Shown: piece after piece, positions 11,090 through 24,008 of the stretch
Numbering within the stretch: position 1 is the stretch's first letter
Layout of the letters: the number at the start of each line of letters is the position of its first letter
DNA from: Thamnaconus septentrionalis
Taxonomy: Eukaryota; Chordata; Actinopteri; Tetraodontiformes; Monacanthidae
Direction of reading: 5' to 3'
Assembly: GCA_009823395.1 (NCBI GenBank)
Contig: CM020507.1
Location: 11,088,001-11,152,000 of the forward strand
DNA length: 64,000 nucleotides
Translations under genes and position numbers: made by a program
The notes under the pieces: generated by a model
The model's input: only the letters and a program-made list of their open reading frames with translations
Told to the model about the DNA's origin: nothing
Databases searched by the model: none

Positions 11090-11749
11090 AACACAAACAC
11101 GCACTGCTGCTGCAGTCCAGTTGGCAAAGTTTTGATAATGCAGCCAACACTCGCGGCCACTAAATCTTACGCGGTCACTCCTCTCGCGGCTCGTCTAAAG
11201 GGTTAAAAACCTTTGAAACCAAATCCGAGGGATGATTAATCTTGTACTTAATAGACACACACACGCACACACACACAGACTCAAACACACATGGATTCCG
11301 AGGGGTGCGCCGACGCTGTGGGACACCCACGAAGCCTCAACACCAGGACGTTATGTGTCCATTACGCAGCGTCAGGATGTGACAAGCCCCGTCAATAAAT
11401 CCGCTGTTAATGTCAAGCGCCTGCAGCAGCCAACGCTGAGCCGCGAGCCGTCTCAACGCTAACATGGAAGCAGCGGTGCGGCGAGCAAACCACACTGGAG
11501 TAGTTTTTTTGTTTTTTTCGTGGAGTCGTTGGAAGGTCTTGTGAACGGCGTTCGCCGGCGTGACACTGCTTGTTTTCTATCAGCAGGTCCCCCCTCGACT
11601 CTCTAGGCTTATTGTCCATTAGCAGCTAACAAGCTGATGATGAATAAAACAGGCCCGTGGCAGTAAATACAGTCTCGGGCTACAGAGGAACCAGATTCCT
11701 CCTCATAGGACGGAAATACGGAGAAAACTAGCAAGCGGATCATAACCGC

Positions 11750-12140
11750 CTCCGTTTTCCAGTTACATTAAAGACCCTCCGCATGGAACCCGGCGGCGTG
11801 GAGGGCCGATTTCAACCACCGGTTCACTTGATTAAGAGGATTCAATTTCAATCGATCTCCTCGCGCCCTAATTTGCGAGTCGTCATATTAAAAAATATCA
11901 ATCTGGAACGAGCGGGTCGCGCAGAAGCTAATAAAAGTAATGGATTTCATATCTTCTTTCTTCTGCTGAAAGCGGGCGGGCGGTTGGTTGGGCGAGAGGG
12001 GGAGACTGTCGGAGAGCGACGGAGAAAGAGCAACGGAGAAATAAAAGGAGTGGGAGGGTAGTGAGTGATAATTGGACATGAGTGGAGCGCGGCCACCCCG
12101 GGAGTGGCGCGCAGGTCCACGGAGTCATCAGAAATGCAAC
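11750..12140. promoter_or_regulatory. Candidate conserved noncoding block
   Basis: A unique, CpG-containing block with dense AT motifs: cacttgattaagaggattca, caatttcaatcgatctcctc, gcgccctaatttgcgagtcg, cgtcatattaaaaaatatca and aagctaataaaagtaatgga. It is not repeat-like and lacks a convincing coding frame. Best guess is an intronic enhancer; unverified. Confidence 0.32.
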
Positions 12141-13049
12141 GATTCCGAGCGCCAGAGAATATGATTTTCAGTCGATGCTGGATGGGAGCAAGTGGGAGGG
12201 AATGAGGGGAAGAATCAACTGCTAAACGGGATAATTAGTGTGGGAGGTTATAGATGCAGAGGGGGGAGAGAGAGAGAAACGGATGAGTCACAAATATGCC
12301 ACTCTCAATAATATGGACATTTTTTTTATTTTCCTTTTTTACACGCAGGGACTTCTGAATGAAATGCGATTATGAAATAACACAAGGATTCCATGAAGTT
12401 GCTGTTTTTTTTCTTTACTAAACAAAAATCAGACACCCATTCTTTTTTTTATCGGCACTTCTATTGCACTCAGGCTGTGGGGCAGTTTTGGGGCAAAGTT
12501 CCCGGGTTAGCTGCACCAGTCCAGACTGTGGGACCGGCGCTGCGCAGACACTGCACCACCACGTGGGCTTTGTTATAAACAATACGCAGTGTAATAACGT
12601 TCACACTACAGTTATGGAGACAGAGTACCGACCGACTGACGAGTCGCGGCTCCGATCGCTACCAGATGCTGTTCTTCATATCTGGGTTGCAACTAGAGGT
12701 TACCCCCCCGACCCCTCCCCGCTGCCTTCAAAGGGTCTCAAACCAGTCTGCCCAGTTTCCTCCGACCCCCCCCGACACCACCAGGACATCTTCCTCTGCT
12801 CACTAGATTATTCTCTTTCGGCGACCATCTTCTTGCAAAGCCTCGGGACGGTTGCGAAGTTGTGAAAATCCCAGCAGATCAGCAGCGGTTTGTGATAGAC
12901 TCAGATCTGCAGCCCAGTCTGGCACCAGCGACCGTGTTCACCACTTTCAAAGTCACTTCGATTCCCTTTCCTTGCTCATTGTGATGCTCACAGTCGGAAC
13001 TTCAGCGAGTCGTCTTCACCAACTCCGCACTACGAAAATGCATCGAGCT

Positions 13050-13230
13050 GCTCCCGTGTGATTGGCTGATTAGCTAGTTAGATATTTTATTAATCCTTCA
13101 TAATTAGTTACTAGCTAAGGATTAGCTATTTGCGTCAACGAGCAATGGAGAATTTACCGATCAAAGCGGCTAATGGTCACTGCTTAATGGCAACCCTGTT
13201 AACAACGAGCTTGCCGAGTGTTGCTGTATG
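13050..13230. promoter_or_regulatory. Candidate regulatory block rich in TAAT and TTAGCTA motifs
   Basis: Reads gattggctgattagctagtt, then tattttattaatccttcata, attagttactagctaagg and attagctatttgcg. An inverted CCAAT and at least four TAAT/ATTA cores fall within about 90 bp. There are no simple repeats. Function inferred only from motif clustering. Confidence 0.28.
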
Positions 13231-14299
13231 AAGTAACTGAGCACATCAGCATGAAAGCATGAAAGTACGTGTGTGTTTTCACTCTTGGAAGAGCAGCCTG
13301 GAGTAACACTGATCTGTGCTGTCTTGCAGAAACAGCCTTTAAAAGCTACTTCACAATCTTGGGGGCTGGGGGAGACTCTTTATTTTGGCTCTTCTGTTGG
13401 TCGAGGAGGCCGTGTAAATTTATACCACGCCGCGTTGATCCATGTTTCCATTTTCAGGCTAATGCATTCTGCGGAACACTCGAGCAGCCACGATGAAGCA
13501 CCTCCAGACTGAGCCAAAAGCACAATTGGCTAAAATTCTAGTTCTCAATACAGCGTGGACAGAAACACATTACTTGTTTCAAGAACACCAGACCACATGT
13601 TTTTAAAAGCTGGCGCGGTGACAGTGCCGTGTATTAGGAAAACAGAACTAATAGCCAGACCTCTCTGTGCTGGCACTGCCGTCCCACTGCTGAGGGGAGC
13701 AGCGTTCAAGGAGTTGGTTTGTGCTAAAGAGTCGTCTCCTCTCTCCACTCATTTTGCGTTTTATCTCTGCACCGTCGGTTTTAAACACTTTCTATAATCG
13801 TTAGCTATAAATAAAGCCCAGCCTTGGAACACAAGCGTGGGGATCGACGCCTTGAGAATGATTGATTATCGGGGTCGATGTGCAGGAGGGGAACCAAAAC
13901 AACCTGAAGATGGTGCATTCAAACCAGGGCAAATTTAAAGTTACACACTGCAAAAAAAAAAAGTCTGAATTTACAACCATTCTGGTGGCAGTTTAGAGTC
14001 GTGGCCCCTCCCTGCTGAGGTTCCAACAGCTATCAGATTTAACACTCCTGCTGTGGTAAAACAGCTCGTTTCCAAAAGCTGGACAAGTCTCAACAGGGAT
14101 GTATTAATTTTAATCTCTCTAATAAAACAGGAATATTCGTACATAATTGGAACAAATTTTAATGATTGTATTCACACTTCAAGGCAGCCAAACTGAACAC
14201 AGTTAAATAGGGAGACTGGCCGTCCTTCTGCATTGAAGGGACAAAAAATGTTTCTCCTTTTATGTTTATTGGCACAACGCTCGCATGACGGCACCTGTG

Positions 14300-14740
14300 G
14301 CGTGCTCTGTTTTGCATTAGCCTGTCTTTTAAATGCAATTTGAAAGGAGACAAACTTGAGGAGACAAAAGGTGAATACTTTCCCAAGGTTAGGGCAGAGC
14401 GTCGGCTTCAAAAGAATCAAGCCATTATCGGAATGATTCATTTCCTCATCTTGACTATGAAAAGGCTTTCATTAACAAATACAACAATAAATGGCGACGA
14501 GGCAGCGGAGAGAGTTTGTGTGTTGCCGCGGGTGGACGGGTGGACGTCCACTCCCAGGTATGCTAATGCTGTTATGACTGGCTGGCGTTCATTACTTCAT
14601 TACTGTCAGCCTACAAGCCAAGGTCAACAGAGGCCGCAGGGACGACAGGGGGAAGGAGGGCAAAACCATGAGCATAAATTAATCTGCTGTTTAATCTAAT
14701 AACGCGGCGCCGCATCGGGTGTCTCGCTTCTATTAACACA
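14300..14740. promoter_or_regulatory. Candidate conserved noncoding block
   Basis: A long unique block with aaggctttcattaacaaata, tatgctaatgctgttatgac, gcgttcattacttcattact, gcataaattaatctgctgtt and taatctaataacgcggcg. TAAT-type cores alternate with CpG-containing DNA. The open frame across it encodes nothing recognisable. It lies about 0.8 kb from the exon at 15529-15636. Confidence 0.32.
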
Positions 14741-14878
14741 ACTGTAATTGCATTTGAAGAGGAATGGACAGGCGCTGCACACACAAGGGTGCGTTCAGGT
14801 GTGAGTGGCCGCCAAAGTATGTTTAATAAAAATCCAATGGCCAAAAAATTTAAAAAAAACGAGCACACTTGGGTGCAA

Positions 14879-14904
14879 ACACACACACACACACACACAC
14901 ACAC
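14879..14904. repeat. (CA)n microsatellite
   Basis: About 13 CA units, roughly 90 bp from a TG tract at 14993-15021; together they form an inverted pair. Confidence 0.9.
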
Positions 14905-14990
14905 TTGTAGTGAAAGGCGGTTTAATGAACAATGTGCAATATTTCCTGGTGAACTGAATCCAGGCAATCACCGTGCAAGTTCCGCTCGCG

Positions 14991-14992
<2 letters not shown>

Positions 14993-15021
<29 letters not shown>
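14993..15021. repeat. (TG)n microsatellite
   Basis: About 14 TG units, the inverted complement of the CA tract at 14879-14904, so the two could form a stem in transcripts. Confidence 0.9.
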
Positions 15022-15023
<2 letters not shown>

Positions 15024-15528
15024 GTGTTTATGTGACAAGGCACATCCTAAAACCACAGAGTGCCGCTCATTAGCATGCTAATATCTAAACAGCAGGGTGC
15101 ACTCGGCACAGCGGCGCGTTTGAGGATTCGACTCATTAGCTTTTCATGAGATTTAAAAGTTAACACGAAATAACTTCAGAACTGCGTCTCAGATAAAGCG
15201 CGGCGAGGTCCAGAGTTTACTCAGCAGAAGCTCATTTTTCTCCTCCCCTGCGCTGCCGACAGGGGAACAGACAGCCACGCTGCACAGCGACGGGGTCAGA
15301 CCAAGGAACTCAGGCATGCTTAAACTCATGTTGTCACTTCCTGATAGAAGTAATTAGCCCCAAAACTGCCAAACTGTTGACTGAAATTAACCTTTTAATT
15401 GTGCTGCCGGAACTACGGCGCTCTGTGTTTTTTATCATGCCTCAACACACAAATTGAGTTCAAACCAGGCAATGGGAAAAAAAAAAAAAAGTTATCATTC
15501 CGAAAGTTAAAAATAGTCAGATGCTTAC

Positions 15529-15636
15529 CGCAGTCAGATGGATGACTCCCTGGGAGGTCACCGGGCAACCCATGAAGCCGACAAACTGTAGCTCGGGACA
15601 ATTTTCAGCGACTGCTCGCACAGATCGGTCAGTAAC
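15529..15636 (-). CDS. fbxl17: FBXL17 internal coding exon (LRR segment), 108 nt
   Basis: Read on the minus strand this gives 36 codons, beginning VTDRSVRAVAENCPELQF and ending VTSQGVIHLTA, with no stop. This is the LRR pattern of vertebrate FBXL17 and is nearly co-linear with the human protein segment as I recall it (VTDQSVKAFAEHCPELQY and onward). The exon is bounded by a pyrimidine-rich acceptor (tttttttcctccag) and a consensus donor (gtaagcatc). It starts and ends in phase 0, and its length is a multiple of three. FBXL17 is the substrate receptor of an SCF (SKP1-CUL1-F-box) ubiquitin ligase that recognises BTB-domain proteins in aberrant dimers; the LRR solenoid forms the substrate-binding surface. 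The next exon in transcription order is at 3346-3476, after an intron of about 12.05 kb. No earlier exon is visible between here and 64000. Assignment to FBXL17 rather than another FBXL paralogue rests on the joined sequence of both exons. Confidence 0.93.
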
Positions 15637-17727
15637 CTGGAGGAAAAAAACATCAGATTATTATTTATTTTTTAATGACATACAATTTAAACCATTTCAA
15701 CTAAAGAAGTCCGTGTGTCCTCTTTCTCCATTCATCTACTGTGCAATGTTCATTGGGTCAAGATGATCATGGTCAAATTCCTGACTGAAAATCTGGAAAC
15801 GTCGTTGCACGAACATTACTCGAACCCATCAAACAGGCCGTGGCGCAGGCTTGGCATTGGACTCAAGAGTGAGTTGGACTTGAGAACTGGTGACTGTTGT
15901 TTAAATGCGTTTTCTTTTCCTTTTTTAAAGTTTCATAATAAACTGATATTTGTTTTTTTAGAGGAATTAAAAATGTAATTTGAAAACGCCTGAAATTTCA
16001 GGTACCCAATCAAGAACAGCCGAACACGAAATCTACAGATATTAGTACAAGAAAACTATGAAGATACAAATATTCTGCATGTTCTGGCAGCCCTTCCGTC
16101 TAAGAAAAAACCTTACTTTAGAAAACAGTAGTAATATTCAATCTGTTGCTTCTCTACATTACTAACTAATGTCAGGCTCTCTACCGCCCTCTATCTGTAT
16201 CTAAAGTTCTTACAGCTGTCCAAAGCCTGGACCGAGTCAAGGGAGAGAAAGATTTAAAAAATACAAAAAAAAACAGAGAGACAGTCGGGGACTAGAAGTC
16301 ACTTAAAGGAGGTACAAGGTGTCAATTTATCTTTCACCCAGTCGTGCAGAGGGAGGTTTATCGAGGTAAAACGCCCCCAGAAGTCAAGTGAGGCTCAAAG
16401 TTCTCTCACCTTATCAGCGAGGATGAGTGGAGCTTATAAGTGCAAAGTGGGTGATACAGTGATGCGACTGCAAAGGAGCTCTTGTCACAGGTGAGGCTGC
16501 CGATATGTGCAAAGTAGTGGGTTTGATAGCTCATGGCTGCGTAGCTGCTCACCTGAGCTAAAGACTTGCATAAAAAGAGAGCGACAGGAGCGACATTGGA
16601 CAACACTGACTGTTTTCAACTACACATATGAATAACTATTAATGGATTCTTATGACAAGAAGAGAAACAGGTATGAATAACAAGAACATGCCATCATGCT
16701 CACGCTAAGTGGTGAACAATGCACAACCAACGTATATCTAAGAAACAAACACTAACCAGTATGATCAAATGTTAAAAAAAAAACTCTCTTACGTTGCCCT
16801 TAAACAGTCTTTTTGATGAGGTCTCCAGAAACTCAGATCATCTAGTGATAATATACAGTATTTTGTATAAGTTTCCACAAAGTTGGATCTTAATCTATTC
16901 ATTTTGACAAAGTGAATGTGAGGAGATTTTTTTAGAAACTCTAATATTCTGGACAGTGCATAATCCATCACTGGTTTAACAGACTATGAATATGCCAATT
17001 GAATATAAATGAAAATGTTTTATCCTCCCTGAACTGAAGCTACCTATTAACAATAAGGCCTGTTCATCATTATACAAATCCAAAGAGTCGCTGGGCAGAG
17101 TTCAATGTCAGAGACAGGGCTGCAAAGGAGTGCGGACAGCGACGAGGTCACATCTGATTGTGAAGAAAGAGGGTCAGTCCTTCATTTTTGAAAGGAGCGA
17201 GACCCTCTTCAGCCTTCCAGCAGTTTTGTGTGTAAAAGTTGCGCGGAAAGTTTTTCGGGGGGGAAATCGATGAGAGAAATGCCTTAAGAGTCTGCACCTC
17301 CTCCGCTCTGGATCCGTCAACACTCGGAGCAGTCAGAAAAGATTAGGTCGGGGAGAGTCAGCAATCCCACTCGGAGACACTGATGCGCATGAAACCTGAT
17401 CTGTAAGGCCAGGTGGAGATGACGGTGGTGGGAGTGCTCCAGGAGGACGTGTCAGGGCTGAGCAACTGGCACAGAAGGTGAGCTGGCAACGGCTCTCCCA
17501 ACATTGGCTGCTGCCAAAAAATTAGCGAGGAAAACATTTACAGGTGTACTGACGAGGGGGTAAAAAGAATGAAAATCATAAAGTTCTGCACCCACTTGAA
17601 TAAGAACGGCGTGAGAGACATAAGCACGCTAATCACACAAAAGGTTTGGCCCCGACATGGCGATGTGCCAGCAACGACAGAGTAGAGGTGGGCTTTGCAG
17701 AGACGAAGCTGGTCAAATGCTCTGTAG
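15637..17727. other. FBXL17 upstream intron, first stretch
   Basis: Unique intron sequence of average composition with few simple repeats. No exon, repeat family or regulatory motif cluster could be supported here. Confidence 0.65.
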
Positions 17728-18038
17728 CAGGCATGGGCAAACTACGGTCCGGGGACCAAATGCGGCCCGCTAAGCTTTTTAATCCGGCCCGGCAAACTTG
17801 AAGAGATGATATTAATAGTAAGTCATAAAATGGCTGTATTTCATCCACTAATGTCAATAAAGAGCTAAAAAAAAAAAAAAAAACATTTTGTTGTAACTTT
17901 GCTTTTGTTCATTTTCAATTGACATTAAAGCTACATATGTTTTCTACATATCCCTCATACATACAGTATTTATGGGCCACCTCTGTCACATATTCAACCC
18001 CACTTTGGCCCACCAGTCAAAAAGTTTGCCCACCCCTG
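17728..18038 (+). mobile_element. hAT-like nonautonomous element, copy 1 (311 bp)
   Basis: The left end CAGGCATGGGCAAACTACGG and the right end GTTTGCCCACCCCTG (complement CAGGGGTGGGCAAAC) form imperfect terminal inverted repeats. The outer part reads caaatgcggcccgctaagct and ttaatccggcccggcaaact, the subterminal signature of hAT (Charlie-like) elements. Flanks are ctctgtag and gtctatgg, a decayed 8-bp target duplication resembling the hAT preference nTCTAnnn. The interior is AT-rich with an A-run near 17869-17884 and no transposase frame. The same family occurs in inverted orientation at 28762-29022. Confidence 0.87.
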
Positions 18039-21000
18039 GTCTATGGGGTGACGGTAGGAAAGCGGTGTGTTGAAACACCAAAATCAACCAGATATAAAGA
18101 GTAAAAGGATAATCCTCTCAAGAGCTGAGGTAGCAAAACGCTGAACTTGAGTTTGTTTCAGTTCCGTTCCAAGGAAACACTCTGGCAGCACCATCAGGCA
18201 CTCAGGATGTTCAGGCTTGTCGATGAGCCTATCATAAAACTTGTGTGTCTCCGTCAATAACAAAGGGAGACGTACGCAGATTGCTCTCTGTCCTCCCTCG
18301 GCTACTTTTACTCCTCAATCTCCACTGAAGCTCTACAGCGACTCTCACTGAAGCTGGCCAAATTCTGACAGCCCGGCCGTACCAACATAATTAATGGTGG
18401 GCTTTTTCTCATTCCCTTCTTCGGGTGAGTTGCACCATCACACATACCGAGACACGTACGCACTGACAAATTAGTGGAAAAGAAAACAATTCAATCGATG
18501 AACATGTGGATTGCAGGCGCACCGTCGTTTGTCAGCGTTTAAACACTGGCAATGATGCACAATCGCACGGCCACGCCCACAAACTAATCCATCACGCGGC
18601 CACAAGCGGCTGCAATCTCTCCGCTTGGTATTTTCCACGGAGATGGAATCCAACGGAGTCTGACCGGCTGCTGACAATAAAATGGGTAGAGATGCAACCC
18701 GTTCAACGAGGTCATTCATCCGATGGAAGAAACAAAATGTTGAACCTTCCGAACTCCAACACAGGCGGTCAGGTTGGGAAGGTTGGCATTGGAACTGTCC
18801 TACTTCTTGTTTGAGGGCTATGTGGCGCAATCAAAGGCCATCTAAGGCTCTTCAAGCTCTGGATCTAGTGTGCCATGTACAATGTGCAACATGATTACAT
18901 TCAGAGGGTTTTTTTTGTTGTTTGTCACAGTAAAGTAATAAAGAAAGAAAGAGTTTAAAGTTTTCTATTAGATCTCTTGATCACACAGTGGATATTATGA
19001 TTAAATTCAGAGACCCTCGATCTACAAGGACCCCAGGTAGCCTGAATTTTCATGCAATTTTTACAGACTTCCAAAATGTCTGTAAACAAGGACAGAAAAG
19101 GCACGACTTAGCAGCGCAAATTGAAGTGGGGCGGATTTCATCAAAGCTCTATTCTTTCCAAGATAATCGTTTTTACCTTATAAATACTCTCTCAGGGGCT
19201 GATACTGCAGCCTTGGAGAACACACGCGTGCACGCACACATACACACACGCTTAGGTGCATGCTAAACTCGAATGCACAGCCAACAAACTTTGCCTCTTT
19301 TTAAAGAGCTCAGATGGGCTGTATTGATGCGGAGGACTGATCCAAATGAACTCTCATCATCCGCTGTAATATCCGATGCCTGGAGACAAAGGCAACACAG
19401 AAAGTCGTAAAGTTTTACTACAGCCGGGGAGAGTCTCTTTACTGTGCTGGCTCAGTGTGCTAAGTGCAGGATGGTTTTTTCGAGGAGCTGCGCAAGTGTT
19501 TTGATCAGCAGAGCAGCACAAAAACCGCCCGCTAATGCTTCGGCACAGTCGGCTCCTATTTAGAGCAGCGGATAAGTTTTGTCTTCTTTCATTGTCACAG
19601 ATGGATGGCAAATGTATTTCCAGGGGACACACAGTTGACGTGTAAAGACGTGATGTTCAAGGTCTCCAGGTTAACCAGAGTGGTGTCTTTTTTTGCCACA
19701 CAAGAAAATCTGTAACCTGTTTTTCAAATTACCATATTTTTTCCCCAACCGACCCCTTTTTCCTGTGTAAATCCAATGGAATTAAGTTTTATTACCTTTT
19801 ATTCCATTAAAGAGTGAGCGCAGCATAGTGTCTCCTGGTTTTTCACATGGGCTTTGAATGCATCTATTTCCATTTGACATTACGCCAACTACAAAGGTCA
19901 AATCGCAGCACATCACCTGACACAAAGAAGTCATATGGAAACTTTTTTGGGGATTACTTTTTACAGATTTCTGCTAGCATTGGTGAAGTGAGGCAGAGGT
20001 GGTCCAAGGACTGTGTGGCCCCCTGAAACACTTTCCTCTTTCCAAAAACACAATTTCAGTCTATTAACAGTAAAATTCCAGGATATTGTGTTTCTAATAA
20101 TAGATTCTCCTTTTACTGGGCGACTCTGGTCCAATACTAAACCCATTTCCAGATATTTATTTTTATATCTGAAATTGTATGTCCAGGAAACTGCTTATTT
20201 GACCCTGTGTTAGAGGTATCAGTGTCCATCAGGGCTGATTTAACTCAACTTTTCAAAAGAAGTCAAGGATGAACTTCTCTCACTTCTGGCGAGTTCACTG
20301 ACGGGCTGCAGACACTTTTAACTGCTGTTGGAAAACACTTTGCATAAGACGAGGCCTTTAAATAGCTGAACACTGGAGATGCTTCATGTTAACACGATGT
20401 AACTCCGAGCATTCAGCATGTTGATTCTTACAAGCATGGCTGCTTCTCTAATGGCGGCAAAGCTCGTCTTAGAGTGGATGTGACAGACGGGCGGCGAGAA
20501 AGACGGAGAGGTGCCATGGCAGGCCAAACAAGACGTGCGCGTGCACGAGCCACGGAGAAGGAGGGAGGGAGGGAGAGAGAGTGGTGGAGTGCATGAATAT
20601 GACAGCAATCTGATCTCATGAGACGTCTGATGGCGGGGGTTGTGGGGGGAGAAGGAGGGGGGGCGGCGATGAGGGCTGTGAATCACCAGCGCCTAATCAA
20701 TCAGTCTAATTAACCGAGCTTTATGAACACGGGGGCCAAGCAGAGAGAGAACCCAGCGACACACAGATTAAGAGTGATTTCTAAACACTGTGCAACATGT
20801 CCTATTAACGATCCATTGTCGCGTCTATCCAGCAGCTTTGCATAAAAACTGGGTTCATTTTCACCCGCAGGAAATCCTCTGAAACTTATTAGAGGCTCTT
20901 CAGTCTCCAGCAGGTCTTCAAAGAAAATGAAATACTATTCTCCAGAACTCATTTTTATTTACTGAGGCACAAAGCTCCAAAAGTGACTTGATGCTTGGCA

Positions 21001-21088
21001 GCCTAATATCATTTTGCCCGCATTTGCATCTTAAGGGGATTTTGGGCTGATGTGATTTAAACATGTATCCACCCACTGCGGGAAAAGT

Positions 21089-21091
<3 letters not shown>

Positions 21092-21135
<44 letters not shown>
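21092..21135. repeat. (AG)n microsatellite
   Basis: 22 uninterrupted AG units. Confidence 0.95.
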
Positions 21136-21139
<4 letters not shown>

Positions 21140-21413
21140 GTTGTTATAATCCAGAAATGAAGACAGAGTTGTGTGTCCTTCAGTCTGAGAGTCTGTCAGG
21201 GTGATCAAACACACTCTGCCAGCCGACTGACGACTGAACCCTAAGTCTAAAACTAACTTGGTGTGTTTCCATAAAGTGCCAAAGAAATTAAGACAAAACC
21301 TTTGAATGTTTGTTGAAAAAATGAAAAAATGAACAGAGAATGAACACAGCCAGTGTCAGAGCACAACAACCAGACCGAAACCGACTCAAGCAAGCGTACA
21401 AACCTTATCGCGA

Positions 21414-21429
21414 ACCAGAGGGCGCTGTG
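21414..21429 (+). promoter_or_regulatory. CTCF-like motif
   Basis: ACCAGAGGGCGCTGTG matches the CCASYAGRKGGC core of vertebrate CTCF sites well. Single motif matches occur by chance; occupancy unknown. Confidence 0.35.
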
Positions 21430-24008
21430 TCGCATTACGCGTTTCCAGAAAATAATCTTACTTGTGATATTGAATTTCTTTTTATTGAGAATTAGAAGGC
21501 TTTTTGGAAATGCGCTAATTGAGAGTTCACCACAGTGTTGTGCAGTTTTCTCCGAGCATACAGAGTATTTCTTTTTTCTATTTTTTTGTTGTTGTTATTT
21601 TTATCTCATCCTCGGTCATTAAGTGGAGCAGCCTAACCAGGAGGAAAAAAAGCCACATTTAAAAGCAGATTGTGATGCTCAGAATCATCAAAGTCTGAAG
21701 AGGTGTGTTTCTAAAAACAGTCATTTTAACTCATTATTTTGTTGTTGTTCTTTTTTAACCCTGCACAACATCTGATTATTTTCATTACAACTTTGAATCC
21801 TAATTCACATATTTTGTTTGTTTCTTTTAGTTCTGAAATGAATTACCATAAGGTCATGTTCAATCAAATATCATTAGCTCTTACAAATTGTTTGCTTTTC
21901 AAAAATCGCAAGCACACGGAAGCTTGTATTTCATCTCACTTGTTGAATCAATGACACCAGGCGGGGGGTCACTGAAGGGATTATTTATGATTATTACTGA
22001 GGCGTAATCACTTTGTTCAAAAAGTATTTGTTGGTGGAGATCTTAATTGACTAATACATCTGTTCCCTTCATTGGAATGGATTTAGCACTCATCAATCTC
22101 ATTTTGTCTGCTCTCCAAGTTGAATGATTTGATGCAAGTCTGTTTTCATGTTACAAACAAAGCAATATCTTTGGTGACGTCCTGTTAATGGGGAAGACAA
22201 CGATAAGAAGGGGTGGAAAGGAGCGCAGTCAACAACTTGCAAGAACTTAAAAAAAAAATTCATCTTAGACTATGAGGGAGTCAGTCCTTTGGCAGTTGCC
22301 ACCTACCAACTTCGCATCTCTCAACGGTACAGTTTGCCAAAAAAAAAAAAAAGAGAGAAAAAAACTCAGATAAGATTATCCGAGAGGCCAGCTATATATT
22401 CTTCAAAAATCAATGCTGGGCCCTAAAAGATGACTGTGTTTGAAAAATGAAACTCCTTGGATCGATACGTGCACTCTCCTCCTGCTGCAGCCATCTCACA
22501 CACACATGAAGAAGTTCCCCCTGTTTTCTCTTCACGTTCTCCCCAGAAAGAAGAAGCAGTAAAGGGGGAGAAAAAAAATATATCGCTGTGGATTTTTTGC
22601 GAGAGTGATTCTTTCAAGTCAATCTGCGTGCAACCTCTCCAGACGCACGGCACCTCATCTACACAGGCACTCAGACAGACACACGTAAATAACTGGAGCA
22701 AACTCACTCAAAGTGATTTCAGGAAAGTCTAAGATCTACGCCGACCATTATTGCGCTGATTGATCGGCCGACTCCTCTGAATGCTCCACTCCCTCACTGA
22801 AAATTACTCGTCGTTTATTCCCACAAGTTTCCCGCACTGCTGCAGCACATACGTGTGTGTATGTGTGTGCGCGCGTGTGTGTGGCGAGCCACTGTGAGGA
22901 CCTCCAGAGCCGCCGAGGAGGTTTTTGTTCCCGGCCTGCTCCCTCAGGATCGATAACACTCTGTGTTACGTGTGAGACAGAAATCAGAAGGCGCTACGGA
23001 GGAGGCCAAAGATTTACTTATCTCCTTTAAATGTGAAGTCATTACAGCACATTGTCAGAACCCGTCCAACGGCCCTCTGGGGGCTTCAAACCTCAGCGTT
23101 TTCTTTTCTCCGTCCTACATATCAATAGCTCTTTGTTGCGCGTCAAAGTGGAATCAGAGGCCCACCGCAGAGGAGAGAGCGAAAAAGTCCTGTTTTTTTC
23201 CCTCTCCTCCTTTCCTTTAAGTGCAAAGTGCTCCCTGTCATTACACAGCGCACCATCAGAAACCTCTCCAGTCTTAAAATCCTGCCGTATTTTCTCCCCC
23301 AGAGTGCAAATTCACTGAAGGGCTCGTCCTCAATGTCAACCTTCTATACGACTTCCACAGCTTTCTGCTTTTCTGTATGAGATTAAAAAAAAAAAAATTC
23401 AGGCTGGTAATGTTGATGCTGCAGCCCCCAAAACACTGGCAGACATGTGCAGTCAGAAAAAAAACATTATTTAAATTAAGTGCAGACTGGGAACTTGGAA
23501 ACGATTTTGCGAAAAACAGCCCTCAAAAGGCATCTTTTCATCGCTTGCCGTCGCGTTGGCTGTCTTTTAGGTTGAGGAAGGAGATAATGCATTATTGAGG
23601 ATGCTACTTCTAAACACATTGACTCTGCCTACAGCCAGCCATCAATTTTCAGGATTGCCCTTCCTTCCGTGTCCAAACAGCGCAGCAGAAATGCCCTAAC
23701 AAATACACCGGAATGGTCTCAGTCGTTAACAGTATAGAGTTTTCCTTCTGGAATTATAGCTCAGATATTTTTATGTAGTTTGCAGCCGGAACATCTTCTT
23801 TCATTGGTAAATGATATAAAACACAGAAATGTGTGAGGAAATGTAAGCTTCTTGCTTATTTATACATTGATTCAGGTATCTTGATTGAATCATATTTGGA
23901 AAAAGACATTTGCATGTAGTCAAGAGAAAATCTGTAATTCATGTCTTTTTGTAATTTTGTCCAAATTCCCATTACCATTTTTTAGCCAAGCATTAATAGC
24001 TGTTTTTA

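Larger units (their letters stand above)
12300..15528. other. FBXL17 intron stretch adjoining the upstream exon
   Basis: Mostly unique DNA. It includes a homeodomain-motif-rich patch at 13050-13230 and another at 14300-14740 (listed), CA/TG tracts at 14879-14904 and 14993-15021, and a short pyrimidine/poly-A zone near 15478. No exon besides the one starting at 15529 was recognised. Confidence 0.65.
18039..24008. other. FBXL17 upstream intron, second stretch
   Basis: Unique intron DNA with a GA array at 21092-21135, a purine-rich patch near 20560-20580 and several A-runs. A CTCF-like motif lies at 21414-21429. Small open frames at 18471-18830 and elsewhere show no recognisable domain. Confidence 0.62.

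Noticed and set aside
12460..12490. miR-92-like string (tattgcactc)
   Set aside because: Only the seed-like part matches; the rest diverges and no hairpin with a matching arm was seen.
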